Origin: Rhopalosiphum padi
Taxonomy: Eukaryota; Arthropoda; Insecta; Hemiptera; Aphididae
Direction: 5' to 3'
Length of the DNA stretch: 64,000 bases
Assembly (NCBI RefSeq): GCF_020882245.1
Contig: NC_083598.1
Location: forward strand, 84,387,714 to 84,451,713
In this document: piece after piece, positions 1 through 15,000 of the stretch
Layout: each line of letters begins with the position of its first letter
How positions within the stretch are numbered: position 1 is the stretch's first letter
Position numbers and translations under genes: made by a program
Notes under the pieces: model-generated
What the model was told of the DNA's origin: nothing
What the model saw: the letters and a program-made list of their open reading frames with translations, nothing else
Database searches by the model: none

Positions 1-87
1 TAGTTAATCATTTGCCCATGTGTTCTTGCTATCAAGGATATACTGGTGATCCATTTAGATTCTGTCATCAAATACCTCTTCCACAAC
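1..87 (+). repeat. dpy: dpy: tail of an E-type module (end of a preceding repeat unit)
   Basis: The window opens inside an exon whose donor is at 87/88. The readable part ends with the second EGF of a module (CSCYQGYTGDPF) and the linker IPLPQ, exactly like the ends of the E-type exons in the later units. The higher-order repeat therefore continues upstream. Confidence 0.85.
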
Positions 88-3000
88 GTACGTTAAAATA
101 TTTTAATACCATTAACACTTTAAAATAAATTAATATATTTATACATATATACTCATACATGATTTTTTCCATAGAAACTGAAATCGAACCAATTAACCCA
201 TGTTCACCTTCTCCGTGTGGACCAAATAGTCAATGTCGAGAAATTAACCACCAAGCTGTTTGCTCGTGCCTTCCGACGTATGTAGGAAGCCCACCTGGAT
301 GTAGACCAGAATGTGTAACTAATTCGGAGTGTGCTTTAAATATGGCATGCATAAAGCAGAAATGTTCAAATCCTTGTCCTGAACCGTGTGGACAAAATTC
401 AAATTGCAAAGTTATCAACCACAGCCCTGTTTGTTCATGTATTAACGGTTATACTGGAGATCCATTTATTCGTTGTTATCAAATACCTCCACCTCCACCA
501 CAATTCGATCCAGTTTATGTCAACCCTTGCGTTCCATCACCATGTGGTCCATATTCTCAATGTAGAGAACAGAATGGTTATCCGTCTTGTTCTTGTTTAG
601 CTGAATATATCGGAAGTCCTCCAAATTGCCGTTTTGAATGTACAATTAATGCAGAATGCCCTAGAGATAAAGCATGTATGAAACAAAAATGTCAAGATCC
701 GTGTCCTGGATCGTGTGGTGTAAACGCGTTATGCAATGTAATGAACCATACACCAATTTGCACATGTCCTGATAACTATGAAGGCAATCCTTTCGAAAAC
801 TGCAGACCAAAACCTATGGATGGTAAATTTTATTACACCATAATATTTTGTTAAATTAAACATCAATTAATCAATCAAATTATTTAGTTCCAGAACCAGT
901 ATACTCAGATCCATGTAATCCATCACCTTGTGGTCCTAACTCTGATTGCTATAATGGTGTTTGTACATGTAAACCTGAATTCCAAGGTGATCCTTACTCA
1001 GGATGCAGACCTGAGTGTGTACTAAATAACGATTGTCCCAGAAACAAAGCATGCATTAAAAATAAATGCAAAGACCCATGTCCTGGAACCTGTGGAACGA
1101 ATGCCATCTGTGAAGTTTATAATCATATACCAATGTGTAGATGTCCTGATGGAATGTATGGAAACGCGTTCATAAATTGTTTGATACAACAAGGTAAATT
1201 TCAAAATAATTATTAAACATACAGTTTCTATAATGTATTATTATTTAATAGATGTGATCCCGGTTACGAATGTAAATCCATGCTATCCATCTCCATGTGG
1301 ACCTAACAGTCAATGCAAAGAAATTAATGGACAAGCAGTATGCTCATGTATAATCGGCTATTTAGGAGTACCACCAACGTGTAGACCGGAATGTACAATC
1401 AATTCTGATTGTAACTTAAATGAAGCATGTTCAAACCAAAAATGTCAAGATCCATGTCGCGGTGTTTGTGGAATTGGAGCTATCTGCCGTGTATATAACC
1501 ATAAACCTATTTGTAGTTGTCCTCCAGGACAAACAGGAAATCCGTTTACTAATTGCCGCCCAATACGTAAGCAAAAAATTATTAATTATTTCTTAATATT
1601 TATCTATTTTAATACTTATTTATTTACATATCTTTATGATTATGTTTTTTGATATTTTTTTTTAAGCGGTTCAAGATCCAATACCAGTAGAAAATCCTTG
1701 TGTACCATCTCCGTGTGGACCCAATTCACAATGTCAAGTAAAAGGACAGTCACCTTCGTGTTCTTGCTTACCTGACTTTATTGGTTCACCACCAAACTGC
1801 AGACCCGAGTGTATTAGTAATGGAGAATGTCCATATCATTTAGCATGTAAAAATATGAAATGTAAAGATCCATGCCCTGGTACCTGTGGACAAAACGCAC
1901 AATGTAATGTCGTTAGTCATTCTCCTCAGTGTTACTGCTACCCAGGATATGTTGGAGATCCTTTCACTCAATGCACAATACAACAAGGTAAATATAAAAT
2001 ACAAAATATAAAATAATATAAAAAAATCCTATATTATTAATTATTGTTATGTGTTTATTTAATAACAGCTGAACCAATAGAAGAAACTTTGAACCCCTGC
2101 ATACCATCACCTTGCGGAGCAAATGCTATTTGTAAAGAACAAAATGGTGCTGGATCTTGTAGTTGTTTACAGGAATATTTTGGAAACCCTTATGAGCTCT
2201 GTAGACCCGAATGTACAGTAAACACTGATTGCCCATCGAATAAAGCTTGTATGGGAAATAAATGCCTAGATCCATGTCCAGGAACATGTGCCCAATCCGC
2301 AATTTGTCACGTTTACAACCATTCACCAACCTGTTCATGTAATTATGGATACACAGGAGATCCATATAAATATTGCAGTCTAATTCCATCTCCACGTAAG
2401 TTGTTTCAACATGTTTTAATAAACTTTTTTTAAATATATTAATATTCAATAGTATTTTATAGAGTACATTTTTATTTCTTATATTTTTTCTCTGTTTTCG
2501 TCTTATTATTAAGCTCTAAACACACTCTTAACTGCTTCTTTTCTAAAAGTTATACGTTCAGTAATCATTTACCATGACTTGTTAATTATTTTTAGCAATT
2601 CAAAATGAACCGATAAACCCGTGTTCACCGTCTCCGTGTGGACCACACAGTCAATGTCGAGAAGTCAACTTCCAAGCTGTATGTTCATGTTTATCAAACT
2701 ATATTGGAAGCCCGCCGAATTGTCGTCCTGAATGTCTCATCAGTCAGGATTGTTCACAAAATCTTGCGTGTATAAATCAGCATTGTATTGATCCTTGTAT
2801 TGGACAATGTGGTCAAAATGCACAATGCAAAACAATAAAACATCGTCCAATATGTACATGTAGCCCTGGATATACTGGAGACCCGTTCTCCAGATGTTAT
2901 CTGGTTCCACCTTTACCTCCACCTCCACAAGATGAACCAATACCAATAAATCCATGTGTACCGTCACCGTGTGGGCCTTATTCTGAGTGTAGAAACTATG

Positions 3001-6000
3001 GAAATTATCCTTCTTGTAGTTGTCAGCCACAATACACTGGAAGCCCGCCAAACTGTAGGCCAGAGTGCACAATCAATGCAGAATGTCCGAGTAATAATGC
3101 ATGTATGAAAGAGAAATGTCGAGATCCATGTCCTGGTTCATGTGGAATTGGGTCAATCTGTAACGTGTTGAACCACGTTCCTATTTGCCAATGCCCTGAT
3201 GGATACACTGGTGATCCATTTGTTAGCTGCTATCCGAAACCCCAAGCTCCTATTGCTGACATAGAAACTGATCCATGTAATCCATCACCATGTGGTACAA
3301 ACGCTATATGTAATAATGGACTTTGTACTTGTCTCCCTGAATACCAAGGAGATCCATACATTGGGTGTAGACCAGAATGTATTCTCAACGATGAATGCTC
3401 AAGAGATAAAGCTTGTATTCGAAATAAATGCGTAAATCCGTGTCCAGGAACTTGTGGCTACAATGCTATTTGTGAAGTATATAATCATATACCAATGTGT
3501 CGATGTCCAGAAGGATTAGGCGGTGACGCTTTTACTCAATGTCAGCCAATATTACAAGGTTGGTACATATGTATGTGTATGCATGCGTATAATTGTACAT
3601 AGAATATTAAATATTATTAATTAAATTATTTTCAATTTCATAAAACCATTTTTTAAATTTTTAGATCCAATTATTAATCAGCCGTGTAATCCATCACCTT
3701 GTGGACCAAACAGTCAATGTAGGGAAATGAACAATCAAGCGGTATGTTCATGTATCGTGGGATATGTAGGCAGCCCACCATCGTGTAGACCAGAATGCAC
3801 AATTAATGCGGATTGCTATTTGACCGAAGCTTGTTCAAACCAAAAATGTATAAATCCATGCATAGGAACATGTGGCGTTGGAGCTAAATGCCAGGTTATA
3901 AATCATAAACCGATATGTAGCTGTCCACCAAGCATGACTGGTGATCCATTTACACGTTGTCATGCCATATGTAAGTTAATATAAAAACAATATCACAGAA
4001 ACATAAAAAATTATGTATAATTTGTATTATTTAAAAATGGTTTTTTGTTATTTTATTTGTTTGCAATAATTTTCAGTGGCACTCCCTGAACCTGCGGGTA
4101 ATCCATGTATACCCTCCCCCTGTGGGCCTAATTCACAATGTCAAGTAAAAGGAGATACACCATCGTGTTCATGTTTACCCGAATTTATCGGATCGCCACC
4201 AAATTGTAAACCAGAATGCATTAGCAATAGTGAATGCTCCTATAACAAAGCATGTGTCTATATGAAATGTAAAGATCCATGTCCAGGATCTTGTGGTCAA
4301 AATGCTGTATGTCAAGTAGTTAGCCATGTGCCAAGATGTTCATGTTTATCTGGCTATGTTGGAGATCCATTTATACAATGTTATATTCAACAAGGTAAAT
4401 AATACTATATGTTTAATTATTTTATGATTGTTTTACGAAAAATAATCCTTAACATTGCCATTGAAATTATTTAGCTGACCCAGTACCAATTGAGCATTTA
4501 TCTCCATGTGAACCTTCTCCGTGTGGCACTAATGCTGTTTGTAAAGAACAAAACGGTGCGGGTTCTTGTAGTTGCCTCCCTGGATTTGAAGGAAATCCTT
4601 ATGATGGATGCAGATATGAATGCACACTTAATACCGACTGTGCATCTAATAAAGCTTGTATTAGAAATAAATGTCAAAATCCTTGTCCTGGATCTTGTGG
4701 ACCAAATGCCGAGTGTTTAGTTATAAATCATCTTCCTATGTGTACATGTTACAATGGTTACACAGGAGATCCTTTCAAATACTGTAATTTGATTCCTCCT
4801 CAAAGTAAGTAAAATATTTTAATTTAATTAATTTAATATACTTTTTTTATTAAACTTATTATCAATATAATTATTTTTATTTAGTTGTGCAGTCTGAGCC
4901 GTATACTCCTTGTATTCCATCACCATGTGGACCAAATAGTCAATGTAAAGAAATAAATGGGCAAGCCGTATGTTCATGTCTTCCTTCATATCACGGAAGT
5001 CCTCCTGGTTGTAGACCTGAATGTGTATTGAGTTCTGAATGCAGTGATATTCACGCATGTGTTAATCAAAAATGTGTCAATCCATGCCCTGGACCGTGCG
5101 GTTTAAATGCTATATGTAAAGTTATAAAACATAACGCAATTTGTTCTTGTCAACTCGGGTATCAAGGGGATCCGTTCTCCCGTTGTTATTTAATACCACC
5201 ACCTCCACCGCAACAAGATGAAGTTATTTATACTAACCCATGTATTCCATCTCCGTGTGGTTTATATTCAGAATGTAGAGATATTGGTGGAGTACCATCA
5301 TGTTCATGTTTATCACAATATTTCGGTAGTCCGCCAAATTGTAGACCTGAATGTGTGTTAAACAACGATTGTCGAAGCAATTTAGCATGTATTCGAGAGA
5401 AATGTCAAGACCCGTGTCCGGGATCTTGTGGTATTGATGCACACTGCAATGTGATAAATCACACTCCAAATTGTGTATGCCGTGAAGGTTTTATTGGAGA
5501 TCCATTCACATCATGTTATATAAAACCAATACAAGACAGTAAGTGATTTTAAAAAAATATTTATAAATATGAAATAACTACATAACAATATTTTAGTCCC
5601 AGAACCTATTGAAAAGGATCCATGTAATCCATCACCATGCGGTTCAAATGCAATATGTAATAATGGCCAATGTTCGTGTATCAATGAATACTATGGCGAT
5701 CCATACTCGGGTTGCAGACCGGAATGTGTAATTAACAATGACTGTCCCAGAGACAAGGCTTGTGTTCGTAATAAATGTATGAATCCATGTAAAGACACAT
5801 GTGGTGAAAATGCTATTTGTGATGTTTATAACCATATACCAATGTGCCGCTGTCCTGAAGGAACAGAAGGAAATGCATTTATTAGATGTACTGCGCTACT
5901 ACAAGGTATAATAATGTCATTTCATCAATTCCAATACATTATAACTAATAAAACTATCTTAAAATATTTTAGCACCAATTGATATTCATCCTTGTTATCC

Positions 6001-9000
6001 ATCACCATGTGGACCCAACAGTCACTGTAAAGAAATTAACAATCAAGCAGTATGCTCTTGTATCATCGGATATTTAGGAGTTCCTCCCTCGTGTCGACCT
6101 GAATGTACTGTAAACTCAGATTGTAATAGTAATAAAGCATGTTCAAATCAAAAATGCATAGACCCGTGTATTGGAGTATGTGGTGTTAACTCAAAATGTC
6201 AAGTTATCAATCATAGCCCCATTTGTAGTTGCATACCTAGTTTTACGGGAAATCCGTTTGTTCGATGTTATCCAAAACGTAAGTTTATATAATTAAATAT
6301 TTTTAAAGATAAAACTATTTAAATGATATTAATTGATAATAGCTGCTGATATCCCACAACCTGTTGGAAATCCATGTATTCCATCACCGTGTGGGCCAAA
6401 TTCTCAATGTAAAGTTCAAGGTACATCGCCATCATGTTCTTGTTTACCTGAATTTATTGGCTCGCCTCCAAATTGTAAACCTGAATGTGTAAGTAATAGT
6501 GAATGTCCAATTCACTTATCCTGCATAAACATGAAATGTAAAAATCCTTGCATTGGAGCCTGTGCCCCAAGTGCTGAATGTAGAGTTATAAGTCATACAC
6601 CAAGATGTACGTGCCGTATAGGATACATTGGTAACCCATACACCGAATGTACACTACTTCAAGGTAAATTTAACAGCATATTGCTTTTATTTTTAACTAG
6701 AATATGTATAATATACAAAAACCCATAATTTTAGCTGATCCTGTACCACAAGAATATTTAAATCCTTGTGAGCCATCTCCATGTGGTACAAATGCCATTT
6801 GTAAAGAACAAAATGGAGCCGGATCTTGTGCATGTCTACCTGAATACTTTGGAAATCCATACGAGGGTTGCAAGCCTGAATGTGTTGTGAATGCTGAATG
6901 TCAATCTAATAAAGCATGTATGAATAATAAATGTAAAGACCCGTGTCCTGGAACCTGTGCTCAAAATGCCGAATGTCAAGTTATTAATCATTCACCAACG
7001 TGTACATGTTACAATGGGTATACCGGAGACCCATTCCGATACTGCCATATTATACCACCACAACGTAATTAACACTTTTATAAAAATCTATTAGTTTTAA
7101 TTAATGTAAACTTATGATTTTTTTTTATATAGAAACCGAAGTACAGCCTAGTTATCCATGTACACCATCTCCATGTGGACCAAACAGTCAATGCCGAGAA
7201 ATAAATCAACAAGCTGTATGTTCATGTTTACCTAACTATATAGGAAGTCCTCCCGGATGTCGCCCAGAATGTGTACTGAATGCAGAATGTTCATCCACTC
7301 TCGCTTGTATTAATCAAAAATGTAAAAACCCATGCGAAGATCGCTGTGCACAAAATGCTAACTGCAGAGTATTCAACCATAGTCCAGTGTGTTCGTGTAC
7401 TTCAGGATATACTGGAGATCCATTTTCACATTGTCATGCTATACCTCCGCCACCACCGCCACCACAAAATGAACCTGTTTATACCAACCCATGCATACCA
7501 TCACCATGTGGAGCCTATGCCATATGTAAAGATAATGGAGGTACTCCATCGTGTTCGTGCTTGGCTCAATATATTGGATCACCACCAAATTGTAGACCAG
7601 AATGTATTATGCATTCGGAATGCCCTAGTAATGAAGCTTGTATTAGAGAAAAATGCCAAGATCCATGTCCAGGATCATGTGGTTGGGGTGCTCAGTGTAA
7701 TGTAATTAACCATACACCTATGTGTACTTGTCCAGATGGTTATGAAGGAAATCCGTTTACGAAATGTGATATAAAGCCAGGTATTTGTTAATATTTAAAT
7801 ATTTTATCTAAATACCATTTTAATATTTTTTACTTTTTTTAGTTATTCAAGTTCCAGTCTACTCAGATCCATGTAATCCATCACCTTGTGGTCCAAATGC
7901 ACAGTGTAATAATGGTGTATGCACATGCTTAAGTGACTATCAGGGAGATCCGTACACTGGATGTAGACCTGAATGTGTACTAAATAATGATTGTCCAAGA
8001 AACAAAGCATGTATTAAAAATAAATGTATGGATCCTTGTCCTGGAACTTGTGGACAAAATGCTATTTGTGATGTTTACAATCATATACCCATGTGTCGTT
8101 GTCCAGAAGGAATGCAAGGGAATGCTTTTGTTTTTTGTAGTCCACAACAAAATGGTATATATTTACTATTAACTAACCTTTTGCACTAAATAATAAATCT
8201 ATATTTATTTTTGTTTAGAACCTGAGATATATGAGCCATGTAAACCATCTCCTTGTGGACCATTCAGTCAATGTAGAGAAGTAAATAAACAAGCGGTTTG
8301 TTCGTGTGTCATGGGTTATACTGGAGTACCACCATTATGCCGTCCTGAATGTATAACGAGTTCAGACTGTAGACAAAATCAAGCATGTTCCAATCAAAAA
8401 TGTATTGACCCGTGTCCAGGAACTTGTGGTATAAATGCTAAATGCCAAGTTATAAGCCACAATCCAATATGTAGCTGCCCTCCGGGATATACTGGAAATG
8501 CATTTATGAATTGCTACCAAATTCGTAAGTTTAAAATACACAATATAAATTATATCAGACGATTTTTTAATGGTTACTACTTTTCATTAAAACTATTTAA
8601 TTGATTTAAATATATTCCGATTTATCAGTTTTCAATAAAAAATAAAAATAAAAATATTTTTAATTTAGCTGCTGACATACCATTAATAGTGGGTAATCCA
8701 TGCGTACCAACACCATGTGGACCTAATTCACAATGTCAAGTAAAAGGAGACACTCCTTCTTGTTCATGTTTGCCTGAATTCATTGGATCTCCTCCAAATT
8801 GTAAACCAGAATGTATCACTAATAGCGAATGTTCCTACAACAAAGCATGTATAAATATGAAATGTAAAGATCCTTGTCCAGGATCATGTGCAGTCAATGC
8901 TATATGTCAAGTTATAAGTCATGCTCCAACTTGTCATTGCCAACAAGGCTATGTTGGAAATCCATTTACATTCTGTTCAATTCAACAAGGTATAATAAAA

Positions 9001-12000
9001 TTTAATGATGTCTACAACTATTTTAGTGTTTCATGATGATTTTATATACTAAATATAACTTAATTTACAGCAGATCCTATACCTCAAGAATATATTAATC
9101 CATGCATACCATCACCATGCGGTGTGAATGCAGTATGCAAGGAACAAAATGGCGCTGGATCGTGCACTTGTTTGCCAGAATATATTGGAAATCCGTATGA
9201 AAGTTGTCGACCAGAATGCACAATTAATTCTGACTGCGTTTCCAATAAAGCATGTATGATGAATAAGTGTAGAGATCCGTGTCCAGGTACATGCGGTCAA
9301 AATGCAGAATGTCATGTCGTAAACCATTTACCAGTCTGTACTTGTTTGAATGGTTATAACGGTGATCCATTCAAATATTGTTCAGTTATTGTGCCACCAC
9401 AAGGTATGTATTTTATTTTGTGCAAGTTATATAGTAAATAAAATAAGTCTGTTTATTATAGACACCAACTGGTTAAACACTCTCTAATAAAAATTATATA
9501 CAAAACAATTATAATATTATATAAAATATTAAAAATAAAAACATAAACATAGGAAAAAATAAAATAATATTAAGTATATCAATTATACCATTTATAAATG
9601 TATAAGAGAATGCATTAAAAACCCATTTATGAGGCTTTCTATTTTTGACATATATTATATGTGTTTTTTTGATATTATTTTCTTAATTTATTTCTTTTCG
9701 TTTACTTATATAGATACTCCGATAGAACCGATTAATCCATGTTATCCATCACCCTGCGGACCAAATAGTCAATGTAAATCCATTAACAACCAAGCAATAT
9801 GTTCATGTTTACCAACATTCATTGGAAGTCCCCCTGGATGTAGACCGGAATGTGTTATGAGTTCGGAATGTAAAAGTAATGAAGCATGTACAAACCAAAA
9901 GTGTTCTGACCCATGCGTGGCTGTTTGTGGAAAAAATGCTGATTGTAAAGTCATTAATCATAGTCCAATTTGTACTTGTCGACCAAAATTCACTGGAGAT
10001 CCATTTACTCGTTGTTTCCCAATACCTAGTAATTACTACTATTTATTCATTGTAATATCTTTATACTTACGTTCTTTATTTTTTTAGCATTGCCGCCTCA
10101 ATATTTACCTACTGAATATATTAATCCATGCATACCATCACCTTGTGGTCCGTATTCACAATGTCATGATAACCAAGGAGTTGGAGTTCCGTCATGTAGT
10201 TGTCTTCCTCAATACACCGGAAGCCCGCCAAATTGTAGACCAGAATGTGTTATTAATTCAGAATGCCCATCCAATAAAGCATGTATAAATGAACATTGTA
10301 AAGATCCATGTCCGGGATCTTGTGGTTACAATGCTGAATGTAATGTCCAGAATCATACTCCAATGTGTGTTTGTCCATATGGCATGATTGGAGATCCTTT
10401 TACTAGTTGTTATACTAAGCCACAGGAATGTACGTAACCTTATTTTGATTTATATATGCTCTTCAAGCCACTGTAATACAATTATTGTTAAAATATTTTA
10501 GATATTCCAGTCGAAAATAGTGATCCATGTAATCCGTCACCTTGTGGACCTAACGCGGAGTGTAATAATGGTCAATGTACTTGTTTATTAGAATATCAAG
10601 GAGATCCTTACACGGGATGTAGACCTGAGTGTGTTATAAATAATGACTGTCCACAAACCAAAGCTTGTATAAATAGGAAATGTCGAGATCCTTGTCCAGG
10701 AATATGTGGTATAAACGCATTGTGTGATGTTTATAATCATATTCCCATGTGCAGATGTCCTGAAAAAATGTCTGGAAATGCTTTCCTAGAATGCAAACCA
10801 GTTGAAAGTAATATATTATCAAATATAAGTAAAATAAATATAATAATTAATTACGTATTTGTTTGTGTAGTTCAAGCTCAAGTTTATCCATGCAATCCTT
10901 CACCTTGTGGACCGAATAGTCAATGTAGAGAAGTTAATAACCATGCTGTATGTTCATGTATATCGAACTACATTGGATCACCTCCTCTGTGTAGACCAGA
11001 ATGTACTACAAATTCTGATTGTAATCAAAATGAAGCATGTAGTAATCAAAAATGTAAAGATCCATGTCCCGGAACATGTGGAATAGGAGCTAAATGCCAA
11101 GTTATTAACCATAGTCCTATATGTAATTGTCCATCAGGATATACAGGAAATGCTTTTGTCCACTGCCATCCAATACGTAAGAATAATAATTAGCTAAAAG
11201 CAATATTTTAGTTTTCATTAATATAAATAATTATACACCTTTAGAAGCGGCACCAGTTGAAGAAATTAATGAAAACCCTTGCATACCATCACCGTGTGGA
11301 TTAAATGCTCAATGTCAAGACATTGGAGGTCAACCATCATGCTCTTGTTTACCTCAATTTGTCGGATCTCCTCCAAATTGTAAGCCAGAATGTATAATCA
11401 ATAGTGAATGTCCATATCACTTAGCGTGTATAAACATGAAATGCCGAGATCCATGTCCAGGATCATGTGGCCACAATACAGAATGCAAAGTTATTAGTCA
11501 CGCCCCGAAATGCTATTGTCTACCTGGTTATATTGGAAATCCAATAATACAATGCAATTTACAAGCTGAACCAGTTCTTCAAGAATATATTAATCCGTGC
11601 CAACCATCACCTTGTGGTTCAAATGCAGTATGTAAAGAACAAAACGGTGCTGGTTCATGTATGTGTTTACCAGAATACTTTGGCGATCCATATAGAGGAT
11701 GCATGCCTGAATGTGTGGTTAATTCAGACTGCCCACAAAATGAAGCTTGCAGGAGAAATAAATGTGAAAACCCTTGCCCAGGATTATGTGGTCAAAACGC
11801 AGAATGTCAAACAATTAATCATGTACCTATGTGTACATGTTCCAATGGATATACTGGAGATCCATTCAGATATTGTTCAATTATTCCACCACAACGTAAT
11901 TTAATTATACTTAATTAATTATCTTATCAATAAAAGAGAATAGCTTTTATTAAAATATTATAAAATATTAGTAAATAAGGTGACATCTCTTAATTGTAAT

Positions 12001-15000
12001 AATACTATTGATACCAGCTGAATATTGATGATTAATTTACTATTTCCTTCATATAATAAAATTTTTTTTTAATTTTAGAAACTCCAGTTGAACCAACTAA
12101 TCCATGCAGTCCATCGCCTTGTGGACCAAATAGTCAATGTAGAGAACTCAACGGCCAAGCAATATGTTCATGTCTTCCAGAATATATTGGAAGTCCTCCG
12201 AGTTGTCGCCCAGAATGTTTAATAAGTACTGAATGTAATCGTGATAAGGCTTGTATAGGGCAAAAATGTAAAGATCCATGCCCCGGAATGTGTGGTCTAA
12301 ATGCCAATTGTCAAACTATTAATCATAGTCCAATTTGCACATGTACTTCAGGATACACTGGAAATCCATTTTCTCAATGCTATCAACTACCAAGTAAATA
12401 AACAATTTTCTTCAATATTTATCATTAATATTATAATTACTTTGTTCTCTTAAAATACAAACTTTATATTTAATTATTTTTCAGAGCCTGTTATACAACA
12501 AAGTCCACCAGAACCATCGAACCCGTGTATTCCAAATCCTTGTGGACCATATTCAATATGTCATGACCAAGGAGGATATCCGTCGTGTTCCTGCTTATCC
12601 CAGTACATAGGCTCTCCACCAAATTGTAGACCTGAGTGCGTTATTAGTGCTGAATGTCCAAGCAATAAAGCTTGTATGAATGAAAAATGTAAAGATCCAT
12701 GTCCTGGTTCTTGTGGAGTTGGAGCACTCTGTACCGTTAATAGCCATACACCTAACTGTTACTGCCCAAGTGGATATATAGGAGATCCATTCAATTTATG
12801 TATGCTAAAACCACCACAAAACGGTTAGTATCTTATTACGCATTTACTCAAAAACAATTTTAATTATTTAGTTTTATTTAATAATAATTATATAATTACT
12901 AGATCCAGAAATACCAAATATTGATCCATGCTATCCGTCGCCATGTGGTCCAAACGCAAATTGCAACGACGGCGTTTGTACTTGCTTAGCAGAATATCAA
13001 GGAGATCCTTATGTCGGATGTAGACCTGAATGTATAATAAGTGATGAATGTCCTAGAAATAAAGCTTGCATTAAATATAAATGCAAGGATCCGTGTCCAG
13101 GAACTTGTGGTCAAAATGCTATTTGTGACGTTTATAACCATATTCCAATGTGTAGATGCCCTGAAGGAATGTCTGGAAATGCATTTATAGAATGCAGACC
13201 ACAGCAAAGTAATACATCATATTATTATATATATTATATTTTAAGAAGATATGGTAATTTTAAATTTATTTAATTACTTATAGTTTCTGTGGTACATGAC
13301 TATTGTAATCCTTCGCCATGTGGTCCAAACAGTATATGTCAAGAAATAAATCAACAAAGTGTATGTTCTTGTATAGTTGGATACATTGGATCCCCACCAA
13401 CATGCCATCCAGAATGTGTAGTTAATTCCGATTGTATATTGAGTAAAGCTTGTAGCAATCAAAAATGTCGAGATCCTTGCCCTGGAACATGTGGAATTAG
13501 TGCTAAATGTCATGTAGTCAATCATAATCCAATATGCAGCTGTCCACCTGGTTTTACGGGCAATCCATTCGTGCAATGCAGTCAAATACGTAAGTTATTA
13601 TATATTTTACAAATGCCATTCTTAAAACATCGATTGACGTTGAATGATTATAAATTGATTTTTTTACTATAGCAGTTATTGAAGATGAACCTATTCGAAA
13701 CCCATGTGTTCCTTCACCGTGCGGCCCATATTCGCAATGCCAGGTTCAAGGAACATCTCCATCGTGTTCATGCTTGCCTGAGTATATTGGATCACCGCCA
13801 AATTGTCGACCTGAATGTGTTAGTAACAGTGAATGTTCATATAATTTGGCTTGTATAAATATGAAATGCAAAGATCCATGCCCTGGATTATGTGGAGAAA
13901 ACGCCTTATGTCGTGTTATCAGTCACTCTCCAATGTGTTATTGTGTACATGGTTATACTGGGAATCCAATGGTTCAATGTGTGGTTCAACAAGGTATTTA
14001 TCATAAAATATATCATTTCATTAGAAAATATATTTGATCGATAATTGCATTTCAGACGCACTTGTAATAAGAGATGATCCACACCCTTGTACTCCATCCC
14101 CTTGTGGAGCAAATGCCCAATGTAGAGAACAAAATAATGCTGGCTCTTGTAGCTGTGTGCCTGGGTATTTTGGAAATCCATACGAAGGTTGTAGACCAGA
14201 GTGCATTGTTAATACAGATTGCTCACCGATGAAAGCATGTATTCAATATAAATGTCAAAATCCTTGTCCCGGAACGTGTGGTTTAAATGCAGATTGTCAA
14301 GTGGTTTACCATGTCGCATCGTGCATTTGTAATCCAGGTTACACGGGTAACCCATACCAAGCCTGTAATTTCATAAGACCACAAAGTAAGTCCAGTATTA
14401 TATTTTTATATATTATTTAAATACAGTAGTTTCATGTTTTAGATAAAAATTAATTTTAAATATATAAAAATTCCTTCATAACTATTTAATCATTTTCATG
14501 ATTTATCATAACCATAAGTTGTTCTTATAAAAATTAAAAACATATTCAAATGCATAATCGCAATTTTTTTTAAATTGGTTTTTATTTAACCATTTAATTA
14601 ATATATATATATTTGATTTTAGTTACTCAAATGGAACCAATATACCCATGTACTCCATCACCATGTGGTCCAAATAGTCAATGCAAAGAATTAAATAATC
14701 AAGCTGTATGTTCTTGTTTACCATCATTTATCGGAAATCCACCTATGTGCCGTCCTGAATGTACAACTAGTGCAGAATGTCCAACAAATTTAGCATGTGT
14801 AAACAAGAAATGTGTAGATCCTTGCCCGGGAGTATGTGGACAAAGTGCAAATTGCAGAGTTATAAATCACAGTCCATTGTGTATATGTAATTCAGGATTC
14901 ACAGGAGATCCATTTTCTATTTGTTATCCAATACAAAGTACGTATATATTATTAATTTAATATTATAATAAAAGTTTCTACAATAAATTATTATTGATTT